Source of the DNA: Paracoccus solventivorans | GTDB lineage: Bacteria > Pseudomonadota > Alphaproteobacteria > Rhodobacterales > Rhodobacteraceae | Direction of reading: 5' to 3' | Assembly (NCBI RefSeq): GCF_900142875.1 | Contig: NZ_FRCK01000001.1 | Coordinates: 186,001 to 250,000, forward strand | DNA length: 64,000 bases | Shown here: positions 56,274-64,000 of the stretch, piece by piece | Position numbering within the stretch: the stretch's first letter is position 1 | How the letters are laid out: every line of letters starts with the position of its first letter | The notes under the pieces: generated by a model | Told to the model about the DNA's origin: nothing | Databases searched by the model: none | The model's input: the letters and a program-made list of their open reading frames with translations, nothing else | Program-made: the position numbers and the translations under genes

Positions 56274-58037
56274 TCACTTCGCCGCCCCCAACTCCACCAT
56301 CATATCACACCCCTCCAGCGTCGAAGTCCGGTGCGCGATCAGGAAAATGGTCAGGTCGCGGCTCAGCCCGTCGACGGCGGCCATGACTTCGGCCTCGGTC
56401 GCGCTGTCGAGGGCGCTGGTGGCTTCGTCGAACACCAGCACATCGGCATTGCGGTAAAGCGCGCGGGCGATGGCGATGCGCTGGCGCTGACCACCGGACA
56501 GGCGCACGCCGCGCTCGCCCACGAAGCTGTGGTAACCATCGGGCAGGGTGGCGACGAAATCGGCCAGCGCCGCCTGTTCTGCCGCGCGGCGGACGCGGGC
56601 CATGTCGATCTGGTCGCGAGGGACGGCAAAGGCGATATTCTCGGCCAGCGAGCAATCGGCAAGATAGATTGCCTGCGGCACATGCGCCACCCGAGCCTGC
56701 CAGGCGGCACGGGTTTTGGGACCAAGGGCGATGCCGTCGATCAGAATTCGGCCCTGATCAGGCTCCAGCAGGCCCAGCAGCAGGTCCATCAGGGTCGACT
56801 TGCCGCTGCCGGTCTTGCCGACGATGCCGACGCGGGCGCCCTTTGGCACGGTCAGGCTGACCCCGGCAAGCACCGGTCCCGCTCCGCTGGGATAGTGGAA
56901 ATGGATATCCTGCAGTTCGATGCGATCGGCAAAGGCCAGCGGGGCCGCCGGCGCAGAAGCGGGAGGCATTGGCAGGTCAAGGGCGGCGACCACCTCGGCA
57001 AGGCTTTGCCGGTTACCGGCTATCTGGGCCCAACCGTTGTAGATCAGCTGCAGCATCGGCAACAGCCGCACCGCACCGATCGCCAGCGCCCCCATGATCG
57101 GCAGGGCGCTGGCAATTCCCCCTGGCCGCCCGGAGAGGATTACCGCAACCCCTGCGAAAAGCACCATCCCCAGCCCCTCGATGATGTAGCGCGGCGCCGC
57201 GCCCATGAAGGCATTGGCCGCCCACGCATCGCGATAGGGCAGGTCGACCTCGGTGAAGCGGCGGATGTAGGCGGGCTGAGCGTGGTCGAGCAGGATATCG
57301 CGGATCGCCCCGCTGGCTTCCTGGATCGTGCGCGTCCGCTCGGTCTGGGCGGCGGCGATAAGCCGGCTGTTGGCCCGCAACCGATGTCGGGTAAGACGCG
57401 ACATCAGCAGATAAAGCGCACCAAATCCGAGGATCGCCAACAGGGTCACCAAGGGGTCGATCGCCATCAGCGCCGCCAGGATGAACACGGTCATCACCAG
57501 AGAAGATGCCGCCATCATCAGGGGCAGCATGACCGCCATGGTCACGATAGTCACCCGCTCCATATCCGCCAGGAACCGGCTGGAGTTTCGTGAAACATGA
57601 TAAAGATACGGCTGGTGCAGCACGCGCTGAAAGATCGCCACGCCAATGTCATGGCCGAGGCGCAGAATGAACTTCTGGCTGGCCCAGGCCTGCAACAGCC
57701 GCACCGCCCCTGCCACCAGCGCGGCACCGGCGAAAGCGGCAGCGGCAAAGAGCAGCAGATCCCGCCCCGCCAGCCCAAGACCGGCAATCCATCCGCCGAT
57801 CAAGGGCAATCCTGCTGCCCCCTCAGGACTGGCCATCAGCGACAGAAACGGCAGGATCGCACCAATCGCCATCACCTCCGCAATGGCGCCCAGCAACGTC
57901 AGACCGAAGACCGCCACCAGTTGCCGCTGGCGCCGTCGTCCCAGATGGGCCAGGAGACGGCGCAACAGCTGAACCAAGGACAGATCAGGATACTGGCCTT
58001 CGTTGCCGCGTAATGTCTGCCGGGCCATGGAAGTCAC
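56274..58037 (-). CDS. ABC-type lipid-linked oligosaccharide flippase (PglK-like)
   Basis: A 587-residue half-transporter: an N-terminal membrane domain with six spans ([27 protein letters not shown], in parts) and a C-terminal ATPase with GKTGSGKST (Walker A), [19 protein letters not shown] (Q-loop), [17 protein letters not shown] (signature) and [11 protein letters not shown] (Walker B). The AxGAIxPFLS start and overall length match PglK-type flippases that turn over lipid-linked oligosaccharide. It overlaps the dehydrogenase gene by 4 nt. No Wzx gene is in the window. Confidence 0.85.
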   Translation of the reverse strand: MTSMARQTLRGNEGQYPDLSLVQLLRRLLAHLGRRRQRQLVAVFGLTLLGAIAEVMAIGAILPFLSLMASPEGAAGLPLIGGWIAGLGLAGRDLLLFAAAAFAGAALVAGAVRLLQAWASQKFILRLGHDIGVAIFQRVLHQPYLYHVSRNSSRFLADMERVTIVTMAVMLPLMMAASSLVMTVFILAALMAIDPLVTLLAILGFGALYLLMSRLTRHRLRANSRLIAAAQTERTRTIQEASGAIRDILLDHAQPAYIRRFTEVDLPYRDAWAANAFMGAAPRYIIEGLGMVLFAGVAVILSGRPGGIASALPIMGALAIGAVRLLPMLQLIYNGWAQIAGNRQSLAEVVAALDLPMPPASAPAAPLAFADRIELQDIHFHYPSGAGPVLAGVSLTVPKGARVGIVGKTGSGKSTLMDLLLGLLEPDQGRILIDGIALGPKTRAAWQARVAHVPQAIYLADCSLAENIAFAVPRDQIDMARVRRAAEQAALADFVATLPDGYHSFVGERGVRLSGGQRQRIAIARALYRNADVLVFDEATSALDSATEAEVMAAVDGLSRDLTIFLIAHRTSTLEGCDMMVELGAAK

Positions 58038-59302
58038 AGTCGCAAATCGCTTTCATCTATGCGGAACACACTTTTCAGATCGTGAAACACATGTCCGGGG
58101 CTCCCATAGCGGCGTAAGGCCGCAGCCCCCTGTTGGCGGTACTCGTCATGCGCGAGCGCCAGAATGATCCCGTCATAAGACGCCGCCCCGGGCTCCGCCA
58201 CCAGCTCCAGCCCGTATTCCCGCTTCGCCTCGGCCGCATCCGCCCAAGGGTCGTGGACATCTACGGTCACACCATAGTCCTGCAACTCTCTCACCACGTC
58301 TATCACTCGGGTATTGCGCAAGTCCGGACAGTTCTCCTTGAAGGTGAGCCCCAGGACCAGAACACGCGCGCCATCGACATGGATCCTGCGCTTCAGCATC
58401 GCCTTGACCATCTGGCCCGCGACATATGCGCCCATCCCGTCGTTGATCCGCCGCCCGGCCAGGATCACGTGCGGGTGATAGCCAAGCGCCTCGGCCTTGT
58501 GGGTCAGGTAATAGGGATCCACCCCGATACAGTGGCCGCCGACCAGTCCCGGACGAAAGGGCAGAAAGTTCCACTTGGTGCCAGCCGCACGCAGGACCGC
58601 CTCGGTGTCGATCCCAATGCGGTTGAAGATGATCGCAAGCTCGTTGACCAGCGCGATATTCAGGTCGCGTTGGGTATTTTCGATCACCTTCGCCGCCTCG
58701 GCCACCCGGATCGATTCCGCCCGGTAGGTGCCGGCGGTGATGATCGAGGCGTAAAGTGCGTCGATCTCGGCTGCGGCCTCGGGGGTAGAGCCGGCGGTCA
58801 CCTTGCGGATCGTCGTGAGCCGATGGGTGCGATCACCGGGGTTGATACGTTCCGGGCTGTAGCCGCAGAAAAAATCGACGTTGAAACGCAGGCCGGACTC
58901 CCGTTCCAGGACGGGAACGCAGTCCTCCTCGGTTGCGCCGGGATAGACGGTGGACTCGTAAATGATGATGTCACTTGGCTTCAGGGCCTTCCCCACGGTT
59001 TCCGAGGCGCGCAGCAGCGGCGTCAGGTCGGGTCGCTTATGCGCGTCGATCGGGGTGGGGACGGTGACGATGAAGATCTGGGCCTGACGGAGCACCGCTG
59101 GATCAGAGGTGAAGCTCAGTTGTACCGCCTCGGCGAGTTCCTGGGTCGGAACCTCGAGCGTGCGATCCGTTCCCGCAGTAAGCTCTTCGATCCGGCCCTT
59201 GTTGATGTCGAACCCGATGACCTTCCGGTGCTTGCCGAATTCGACAGCCAGAGGCAGGCCGACATAGCCCAAGCCGATTACGGCAAGTGTCTTGTCGTTC
59301 AT
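58034..59302 (-). CDS. nucleotide-sugar dehydrogenase (UDP-HexNAc 6-dehydrogenase type, TviB/WbpO-like)
   Basis: A 422-residue NAD-dependent dehydrogenase that oxidises C6 of a UDP-sugar to the uronic acid. It shows [65 protein letters not shown], the Lys/Asn block [17 protein letters not shown] and the catalytic Cys in [19 protein letters not shown] (core [12 protein letters not shown]). The form resembles TviB/WbpO acting on UDP-GlcNAc or UDP-GalNAc. I prefer the ATG at 59302, where the family start aligns; 59332 is possible. Confidence 0.9.
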   Translation of the reverse strand: MNDKTLAVIGLGYVGLPLAVEFGKHRKVIGFDINKGRIEELTAGTDRTLEVPTQELAEAVQLSFTSDPAVLRQAQIFIVTVPTPIDAHKRPDLTPLLRASETVGKALKPSDIIIYESTVYPGATEEDCVPVLERESGLRFNVDFFCGYSPERINPGDRTHRLTTIRKVTAGSTPEAAAEIDALYASIITAGTYRAESIRVAEAAKVIENTQRDLNIALVNELAIIFNRIGIDTEAVLRAAGTKWNFLPFRPGLVGGHCIGVDPYYLTHKAEALGYHPHVILAGRRINDGMGAYVAGQMVKAMLKRRIHVDGARVLVLGLTFKENCPDLRNTRVIDVVRELQDYGVTVDVHDPWADAAEAKREYGLELVAEPGAASYDGIILALAHDEYRQQGAAALRRYGSPGHVFHDLKSVFRIDESDLRL

Positions 59303-59385
59303 TTTCATTCCGCGCTTGTCTCGATCATTCATGGGGAACTGCTACGGCCGGGAGGTGCCCCCAACCGTGAACTGCCCGGCCAGTT

Positions 59386-60396
59386 TCACTTCCCGTAATG
59401 TTCCCTGAACCAGCTTACAAACCGGGACACGCCCTCGTGGAAGTCAGTCTCTGGCCGGTAACCGGTTAGCTTCTGAAGAAGAGAAGCATCCGCCCATGTT
59501 GCGGGGACGTCTCCCTTCTGCATCTCCATGTAGTTGCGCACGGCCTTCTGGCCGAGGCAATCCTCGATTGCCTCGATAAAGTCCAATAGCCGGACCTTGT
59601 CCGAGTTGCCGATGTTGACGATGCGGAAGGGTGCGACCGGCGAAAGGCTATCGCCCTCGGGGACCAGTCCGTCGGCCGGTCGCTCGGGCGCGGCATCGAT
59701 CAGCAGCCGGATGGCCCGCACCAGATCGTCGACATAGGTGAAGTCGCGATACATAACGCCGTGGTTGTATATGTCGATCGGTTGACCGTCGAGGATCGCA
59801 TCGACGAACTTGAACAGCGCCATGTCCGGCCGTCCCCAAGGACCATAGACCGTGAAGAAGCGAAACATCGTGGTGGGCAGGCCCCACAGATGTGCATAGG
59901 CGTGCCCCATGCTCTCGGTGGCCTTTTTGGTTGCAGCATAAATGGTGAGTTGGGTATCAGCCTTCTCGGTTTCCTGGAACGGCATCTCCTCGTTTGCGCC
60001 ATAGACTGACGAGGTCGAAGCCATCAGCAGATGCTTCACCTCAAGCCGGCGCGCTGCCTCCATGACGTTGAAGGTGCCAATGACATTGGCGTCGAGATAG
60101 GCGCGCGGGTTTTCAAGGCTGTAACGGACCCCGGCCTGTGCGGCGAGATGGACGATCACCTCCGGCTGGAACTCTTCGACCAGCGCATCGAAGCGGGCCT
60201 GGTCCTCGAGCATCCCCTCCATCGCGCTGAAATTCGGGCTCTGGAGCAGCATCGCATGGCGGCGCTGCTTGAGGGTGACATCATAATAGTCGGTCATCCC
60301 GTCGTAACCCTGCACGCGGAAGTTCTCGGCGAGGAGCAGCTTGGCTAAGTGGAAGCCGATGAACCCGGCGGTGCCGGTGATGAGAACGCGTTTCAA
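59386..60396 (-). CDS. NAD-dependent nucleotide-sugar epimerase (UDP-uronate 4-epimerase type)
   Basis: A 336-residue short-chain dehydrogenase-fold epimerase: [45 protein letters not shown] (core [13 protein letters not shown]), [14 protein letters not shown], the catalytic YAATKKATE (Tyr-x3-Lys) and [20 protein letters not shown] (core [12 protein letters not shown]). These details match UDP-glucuronate 4-epimerases such as LspL/CapI. It would make the galacto-form uronic acid from the gluco-form. It overlaps the glycosyltransferase upstream by 4 nt. Confidence 0.9.
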   Translation of the reverse strand: MKRVLITGTAGFIGFHLAKLLLAENFRVQGYDGMTDYYDVTLKQRRHAMLLQSPNFSAMEGMLEDQARFDALVEEFQPEVIVHLAAQAGVRYSLENPRAYLDANVIGTFNVMEAARRLEVKHLLMASTSSVYGANEEMPFQETEKADTQLTIYAATKKATESMGHAYAHLWGLPTTMFRFFTVYGPWGRPDMALFKFVDAILDGQPIDIYNHGVMYRDFTYVDDLVRAIRLLIDAAPERPADGLVPEGDSLSPVAPFRIVNIGNSDKVRLLDFIEAIEDCLGQKAVRNYMEMQKGDVPATWADASLLQKLTGYRPETDFHEGVSRFVSWFREHYGK

Positions 60397-61550
60397 GAAA
60401 AATTCGCCTCTCGGTTCTGTGAAGTATTTCGATGGGCGCCCGGCAGCATTTGCACCTTTGCAATCGCTGCACGGTAGGCCTCGACCACGATGGACTGATC
60501 ATAGAGGTCTTCCATGCGGGCGCGACCAGCCCTGCCCATCGCCACCCTGCGCTCAGGAGGCATGGCTAGGAAGCGGAGTAAGGCCGCTTCGAGCCCCTGC
60601 GCATCGCGCGGAGGGCAAAGCAACCCGGTGATCTCTGCCGCCACCACCGAGCGACAGCCCGGAACATCGGTCGCGATCACCGGCCGGGCCATCGCACCGG
60701 CTTCGATCAAGGTCCGGGGGGCACCCTCGCGATAGGAGGGGAGCACCACGCAGTCAGCCGCTGCGATGACGGGGCGCACATCAGGAGCAACCCCAAGATA
60801 TTCAATGACGCCTTCCTGCTGCCACTCCGCCAGGGTGGTGGTATGAATGGCACTTCGGTTGCTGGCTCCCAGTTCTCCCAGAAGCTGAAAGCGGGCCGTG
60901 GGTAAGCGGGTGTGAACCGCGCGGGCGGCGTCCACGAACTCCAGAACCCCCTTGTCGCGCAGGAGACGGGCGATCATCAGAAAGACCGGAGCATCGCCAT
61001 TCTCTGCTGGAGGCATGGGCGCGAAATACTCAAGATCGATGCCGGATCCGGGGAGCAGCCGGGCCTGATCGCTGCGCACAAGGTGGTGCGACAGGAATAG
61101 CCCCCGGTCCTCCTCGTTCTGAAAGAAGACCACCTCATGCCTTGCAAAGGCCCGCCGGTAGAGATTTTCCGCCACGAACCGCAGAATGCCTCCCGAGAGA
61201 AAGGCGGTCCCCAATCCGGTGACATTGGGGATAAAGGGGATATCCCCCGCGGCCCTTGAGCCGAAAATATTGTTCTTGATGGTGAACCCAAGAATGACAT
61301 CAGGGCGTTCCTGCCGGAAGACCGCGCGCATCTGCCGCGCAAGGGCCGGACCGCTGAACGGGTTGAGGCCCTTGGCATCCATCGAGAGGGGCAGGAATTT
61401 GCAGCCAAGCTGTTCCAGTGCTCCGACGGAATGATCCGGTGGAGCCAGCACTGTCAGGTGATGCCCGTCAGAGAGCAACCCCTGAACTAGGGGTTTACGA
61501 AAATTGAGGATGTTCCAAGCCGCATTCGCGGTGAGCATGATGTGCATCAT
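60393..61550 (-). CDS. glycosyltransferase family 4 protein (PglA/CapM-like)
   Basis: A 385-residue GT-B enzyme: [109 protein letters not shown] (core [18 protein letters not shown]-x7-E). These are hallmarks of glycosyltransferases such as PglA and CapM that add the second sugar to undecaprenyl-linked sugars. It overlaps wzc by 4 nt. Confidence 0.9.
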   Translation of the reverse strand: MMHIMLTANAAWNILNFRKPLVQGLLSDGHHLTVLAPPDHSVGALEQLGCKFLPLSMDAKGLNPFSGPALARQMRAVFRQERPDVILGFTIKNNIFGSRAAGDIPFIPNVTGLGTAFLSGGILRFVAENLYRRAFARHEVVFFQNEEDRGLFLSHHLVRSDQARLLPGSGIDLEYFAPMPPAENGDAPVFLMIARLLRDKGVLEFVDAARAVHTRLPTARFQLLGELGASNRSAIHTTTLAEWQQEGVIEYLGVAPDVRPVIAAADCVVLPSYREGAPRTLIEAGAMARPVIATDVPGCRSVVAAEITGLLCPPRDAQGLEAALLRFLAMPPERRVAMGRAGRARMEDLYDQSIVVEAYRAAIAKVQMLPGAHRNTSQNREANFS

Positions 61551-63757
61551 GGATCACCCTTCGACTTGTAGCTATACTGGTAATCATAGCCCGACCACGC
61601 CTCTGCCCGATCCGCCTTGCGTGGGTCGAACCCGTTCAGGACCGCCCCCGCGATTCTCATGCCCGAGGACTGGAACACCTTCTTAACGGCCTCGACTTCT
61701 CTCAGCGGAGTAATCCCGTGCCGCACGACCAGGATGGTGGTCCCGGTCAGGCGCGCCACCACCACCGGATCGGTGACCGCGAGGGTCGGAGGGGTATCGA
61801 CGATGATCAGGTCGAAGCGCTTGTCCAGCTGCGCGAGGAGATCCGACATTTCCTCCCGCATCAGCAGCTCCGACGGATTGGGCGGATAGAGTCCGGCCGG
61901 CAGGACAAAGAGCCCGGCAACCTCTGTCTCCACGAGCGCGGTCTCGATAGGAACCTGCCTTGCCAGGACCTCGGACAAGCCGGGCGCCTGACGCGGCAGC
62001 CCGAAGAACTTGCGGACCTGGCCACGCCGGAGATCGGCATCAATGAGGACCACTTTCTGACCGGCTTGGGCGGCGATCACCGCCAGGTTCACCGCGGTGG
62101 TGGTCTTGCCCGAGCCGGGGGCTGCAGAAGTCAGGGCCACGGCCTTGGTCGCAGACCCCAGCATCCCGAAATGCAGGCTGGTCCGAAGCGACCGCAGGGA
62201 TTCCACCGCAAGATCATGTGGCTGCTCGAGCGCCAGGATCGCGCTCGTGCGCGAACCGGCATTGATCAGGGAAGACTGTGGGATGGTCGCAAAAACCGGC
62301 AGGCCGATCTGCTCCAGCTCCTGCGAGCCCCGAACCCCGCGCCTGGTCCAGTGCAAGAGCAGCGCCAGGAGGATCCCGACCACCAGCCCCGCAAGGACAT
62401 AGGCGGCCATGATGAGGGGCTTGCGGGGAGCAATGGGAAGATGTGCGGTGACGGCCGGATCGACAATCCTGACGCTGCCTACAGCGCTTGCCTGAAGCAC
62501 TTGCATCTCCTGGAAGCGGGTCTGCAGGTCGAAATAGATTTGTTGCGCCAGCTCCACCTCTCGGGTGAGATTGACGACCTCCCGCTGCACTTCGGGGAGT
62601 GCGTCCACCTGGGACAGGAGCGCCGCCAGTGCCGCCTCGAGTTCTCCATGATCGCTCAGGCTCTTGCGCACCACCGGGTGATTCTCATCATAGCTCTGGC
62701 GGCTCTCCGCGACCTCGAGCTCCTTGCGCCTCAGATCACTCTCGACCCGGGTGATCTGGTTGAGCAGTGCCTGGGCCTCAAAACTCTGCTCGTCATCGCT
62801 CTCGGCCCAATCCCCCGCCCGAGCCCGGTCACTGGCCAACTCCCGGAAGTTGTTGAGTGCAGCCTGCGCCGCACTCAGCTTGCGCTCGGCATCGGGGAGC
62901 TGCTGCTGGATGAACTCCAGCCCGCCTTCGGCTTCAGCCACGCTTCTCTTGATATTCTGCTGGACATAGGCATCTGCGATCGCAGCAAGGCTCTGTTCCA
63001 CCTCGCGCGGATCAGTGCCGCTGAGGCGCAGCTCGAGGATTCCTGATCCCCGGCCCTGTTCGGCAATCGAGAGGCGGTTGTGAAGCGATCGGATGGCCTG
63101 CTGTTCAGAAAGTTGAGTCACGGCGAACTCGCGTCCAGCCGTCGTTGGATGCTCGGCGACCTTGATCGAGAACCCGAGGCCATCAAGCGTCAAATCAATT
63201 CCGGCCTGGCCATCGTGAATGCTGCCGTCAGGCAGCAAGAGACGGTAGCCTCCCTCGGTGGTGGTCACGGTGATGTCCCGCCCCACCCACTCCGGGTGCA
63301 CCTGCAGATTACTGAGAACCAGCCGCTCACCGTGGCGGGCATAAGGAAGAAGGAAGTCCCATTCCGGGATCGGCAGGTTGTAGCGGGCGAGGATATTCCC
63401 GATCATCGGCGCCTTGCTCGCGACCACTCGCCAGTCCAGGTCGTTCTGGGCCACAGCCTGGCCCAGCACCATGCGGGAGGAAATGATCTCGACTTCCGTC
63501 GAGGCTGTCGCTTCTTCTCCACCGAAGCCGCTGACAGTCTGGAAGATGATCGGAACAGATTTACGCTGCTCGAGCTGGATCAGCGTGTCTGCCTGGTAGA
63601 CCGGGTAGGTGCTGGCGAGCTTATAGGTTCCCAGCGCCGCAAACAGAATGACGCAGGAGGTAATGACCCCCTTCCTGCGCCAGAATAACGACAGCAGTGT
63701 GATGAGGTCGATGTCATCCGCATTGCCGCGCGGACTTTCTTGATGGCTTGCGGTCAC
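61547..63757 (-). CDS. polysaccharide co-polymerase / tyrosine autokinase (Wzc/ExoP-like)
   Basis: A 736-residue inner-membrane protein that controls polymer length. Two membrane spans (about residues 30-48 and 450-470) flank a periplasmic chain-length domain with long coiled coils. The cytosolic BY-kinase has Walker A SAAPGSGKTTTAVN, Walker A' VVLIDADLRRG, Walker B LIIVDTPPTL and the C-terminal Tyr cluster YDYQYSYKS that is phosphorylated in relatives. I start at GTG 63757, which overlaps the phosphatase stop by 4 nt (GTGA) with GGGAG upstream. Confidence 0.92.
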   Translation of the reverse strand: MTASHQESPRGNADDIDLITLLSLFWRRKGVITSCVILFAALGTYKLASTYPVYQADTLIQLEQRKSVPIIFQTVSGFGGEEATASTEVEIISSRMVLGQAVAQNDLDWRVVASKAPMIGNILARYNLPIPEWDFLLPYARHGERLVLSNLQVHPEWVGRDITVTTTEGGYRLLLPDGSIHDGQAGIDLTLDGLGFSIKVAEHPTTAGREFAVTQLSEQQAIRSLHNRLSIAEQGRGSGILELRLSGTDPREVEQSLAAIADAYVQQNIKRSVAEAEGGLEFIQQQLPDAERKLSAAQAALNNFRELASDRARAGDWAESDDEQSFEAQALLNQITRVESDLRRKELEVAESRQSYDENHPVVRKSLSDHGELEAALAALLSQVDALPEVQREVVNLTREVELAQQIYFDLQTRFQEMQVLQASAVGSVRIVDPAVTAHLPIAPRKPLIMAAYVLAGLVVGILLALLLHWTRRGVRGSQELEQIGLPVFATIPQSSLINAGSRTSAILALEQPHDLAVESLRSLRTSLHFGMLGSATKAVALTSAAPGSGKTTTAVNLAVIAAQAGQKVVLIDADLRRGQVRKFFGLPRQAPGLSEVLARQVPIETALVETEVAGLFVLPAGLYPPNPSELLMREEMSDLLAQLDKRFDLIIVDTPPTLAVTDPVVVARLTGTTILVVRHGITPLREVEAVKKVFQSSGMRIAGAVLNGFDPRKADRAEAWSGYDYQYSYKSKGDP

Positions 63758-64000
63758 GCTCTGGAGACTCCCGGCACCAGTTTTTCTGCCCAAGACGCTG
63801 CAGCAGCCTCCAGCTTCAGATAGGTTTGTTCGTGAAATGCCCTAGAGCGTCGGTATGGATCCTGAATCCCGGTAGCACCGCTCCACTGGTCAAAAAGCAT
63901 CAGCTTTCCTGTCAATTCGGCGGACATGGAGGCGATCCGCGCCTTGTGAGCGGGCTCCATGACCAGGATCAGATCACTGTTGCGACCCAATACGGGATTG
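63754..64000 (-). CDS. low-molecular-weight tyrosine phosphatase, C-terminal part (Wzb-like; runs off window)
   Basis: Only the last 82 residues lie in the window: NSDLILVMEPAHKARI, then LFDQWSGATGIQDPYRRS with the general-acid Asp (DPY), then a C-terminal helix. This matches the second half of Wzb/Ptp-type phosphatases, which dephosphorylate the Wzc kinase. It is next to and overlaps wzc, the usual pairing. The P-loop half is beyond position 64000. Confidence 0.88.
   Translation of the reverse strand, partial: NPVLGRNSDLILVMEPAHKARIASMSAELTGKLMLFDQWSGATGIQDPYRRSRAFHEQTYLKLEAAAASWAEKLVPGVSRA

Overview
The window is high-GC bacterial chromosome. Gene orders such as pyrH-frr-uppS-cdsA-dxr, murA-DUF2948-GNAT-hisD-UPF0262 and leuA-mreBCD-mrdA-rodA point to an alphaproteobacterium of the Rhodobacteraceae, most likely Paracoccus or a close relative. 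The genus is an inference from gene content and style; no 16S or other marker is present.

Layout. (1) 1-37,420 is mostly conserved core chromosome: an isoprenoid/phospholipid/translation cluster (dxr, cdsA, uppS, frr, pyrH, all on the minus strand), miaA, an AraC-type regulator, rlmE and ppx/gppA, a VWA protein, an M48 protease, a truncated haemoglobin, tRNA-Thr, murA-hisD, hisBH, tRNA-Tyr, rlmB, a YHS protein, leuA with an apparent leader peptide, the mreBCD-mrdA-rodA cell-shape operon, a 2-hydroxyacid reductase, an SseB-like protein with a uracil-DNA glycosylase, a capsule-export-type ATPase with a KpsE-like protein and KdsA, a flavoprotein, and tRNA-Gln. (2) 37,420-44,200 is an accessory island directly after tRNA-Gln: a large serine recombinase, a DUF2924 protein, an unknown protein, a ParB-domain/DNA methyltransferase protein, and a DUF5681 protein whose C-terminus is half of a Crp/Fnr-type regulator. 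(3) 44,200-64,000 is a surface-polysaccharide locus. A YjbH-type protein is on the plus strand. A long minus-strand operon, mostly with 4-13 nt gene overlaps, encodes a Wzb-like phosphatase and Wzc-like kinase (window edge), an epimerase, a nucleotide-sugar dehydrogenase, an ABC flippase, five glycosyltransferases, an asparagine-synthase-like amidotransferase, a HAD/UbiA-like pair and an EpsG-type polymerase.

How the genes work together. The polysaccharide locus reads as a Wzy-type pathway with an ABC (PglK-like) flippase, an EpsG-like polymerase and Wzc/Wzb length control. The dehydrogenase, epimerase and AsnB together suggest a uronic acid that is converted to its amide. Genes upstream of position 64,000 probably continue the operon; no Wzx flippase, outer-membrane Wza or initiating sugar-phosphate transferase is seen here.

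The most unusual non-coding features are: a decayed tandem array of about 200-bp units made from the 3' tail of rlmE (5.8-6.7 kb); a similar decayed tail copy after the hydroxyacid reductase gene (30.5 kb); a dispersed GC-rich palindromic element at four gene ends; a probable leaderless Leu-rich leader peptide with a hairpin ahead of leuA; a hairpin-rich small-RNA candidate at 21.2 kb; and a cluster of ACAGGGAA inverted repeats beside the serine recombinase.
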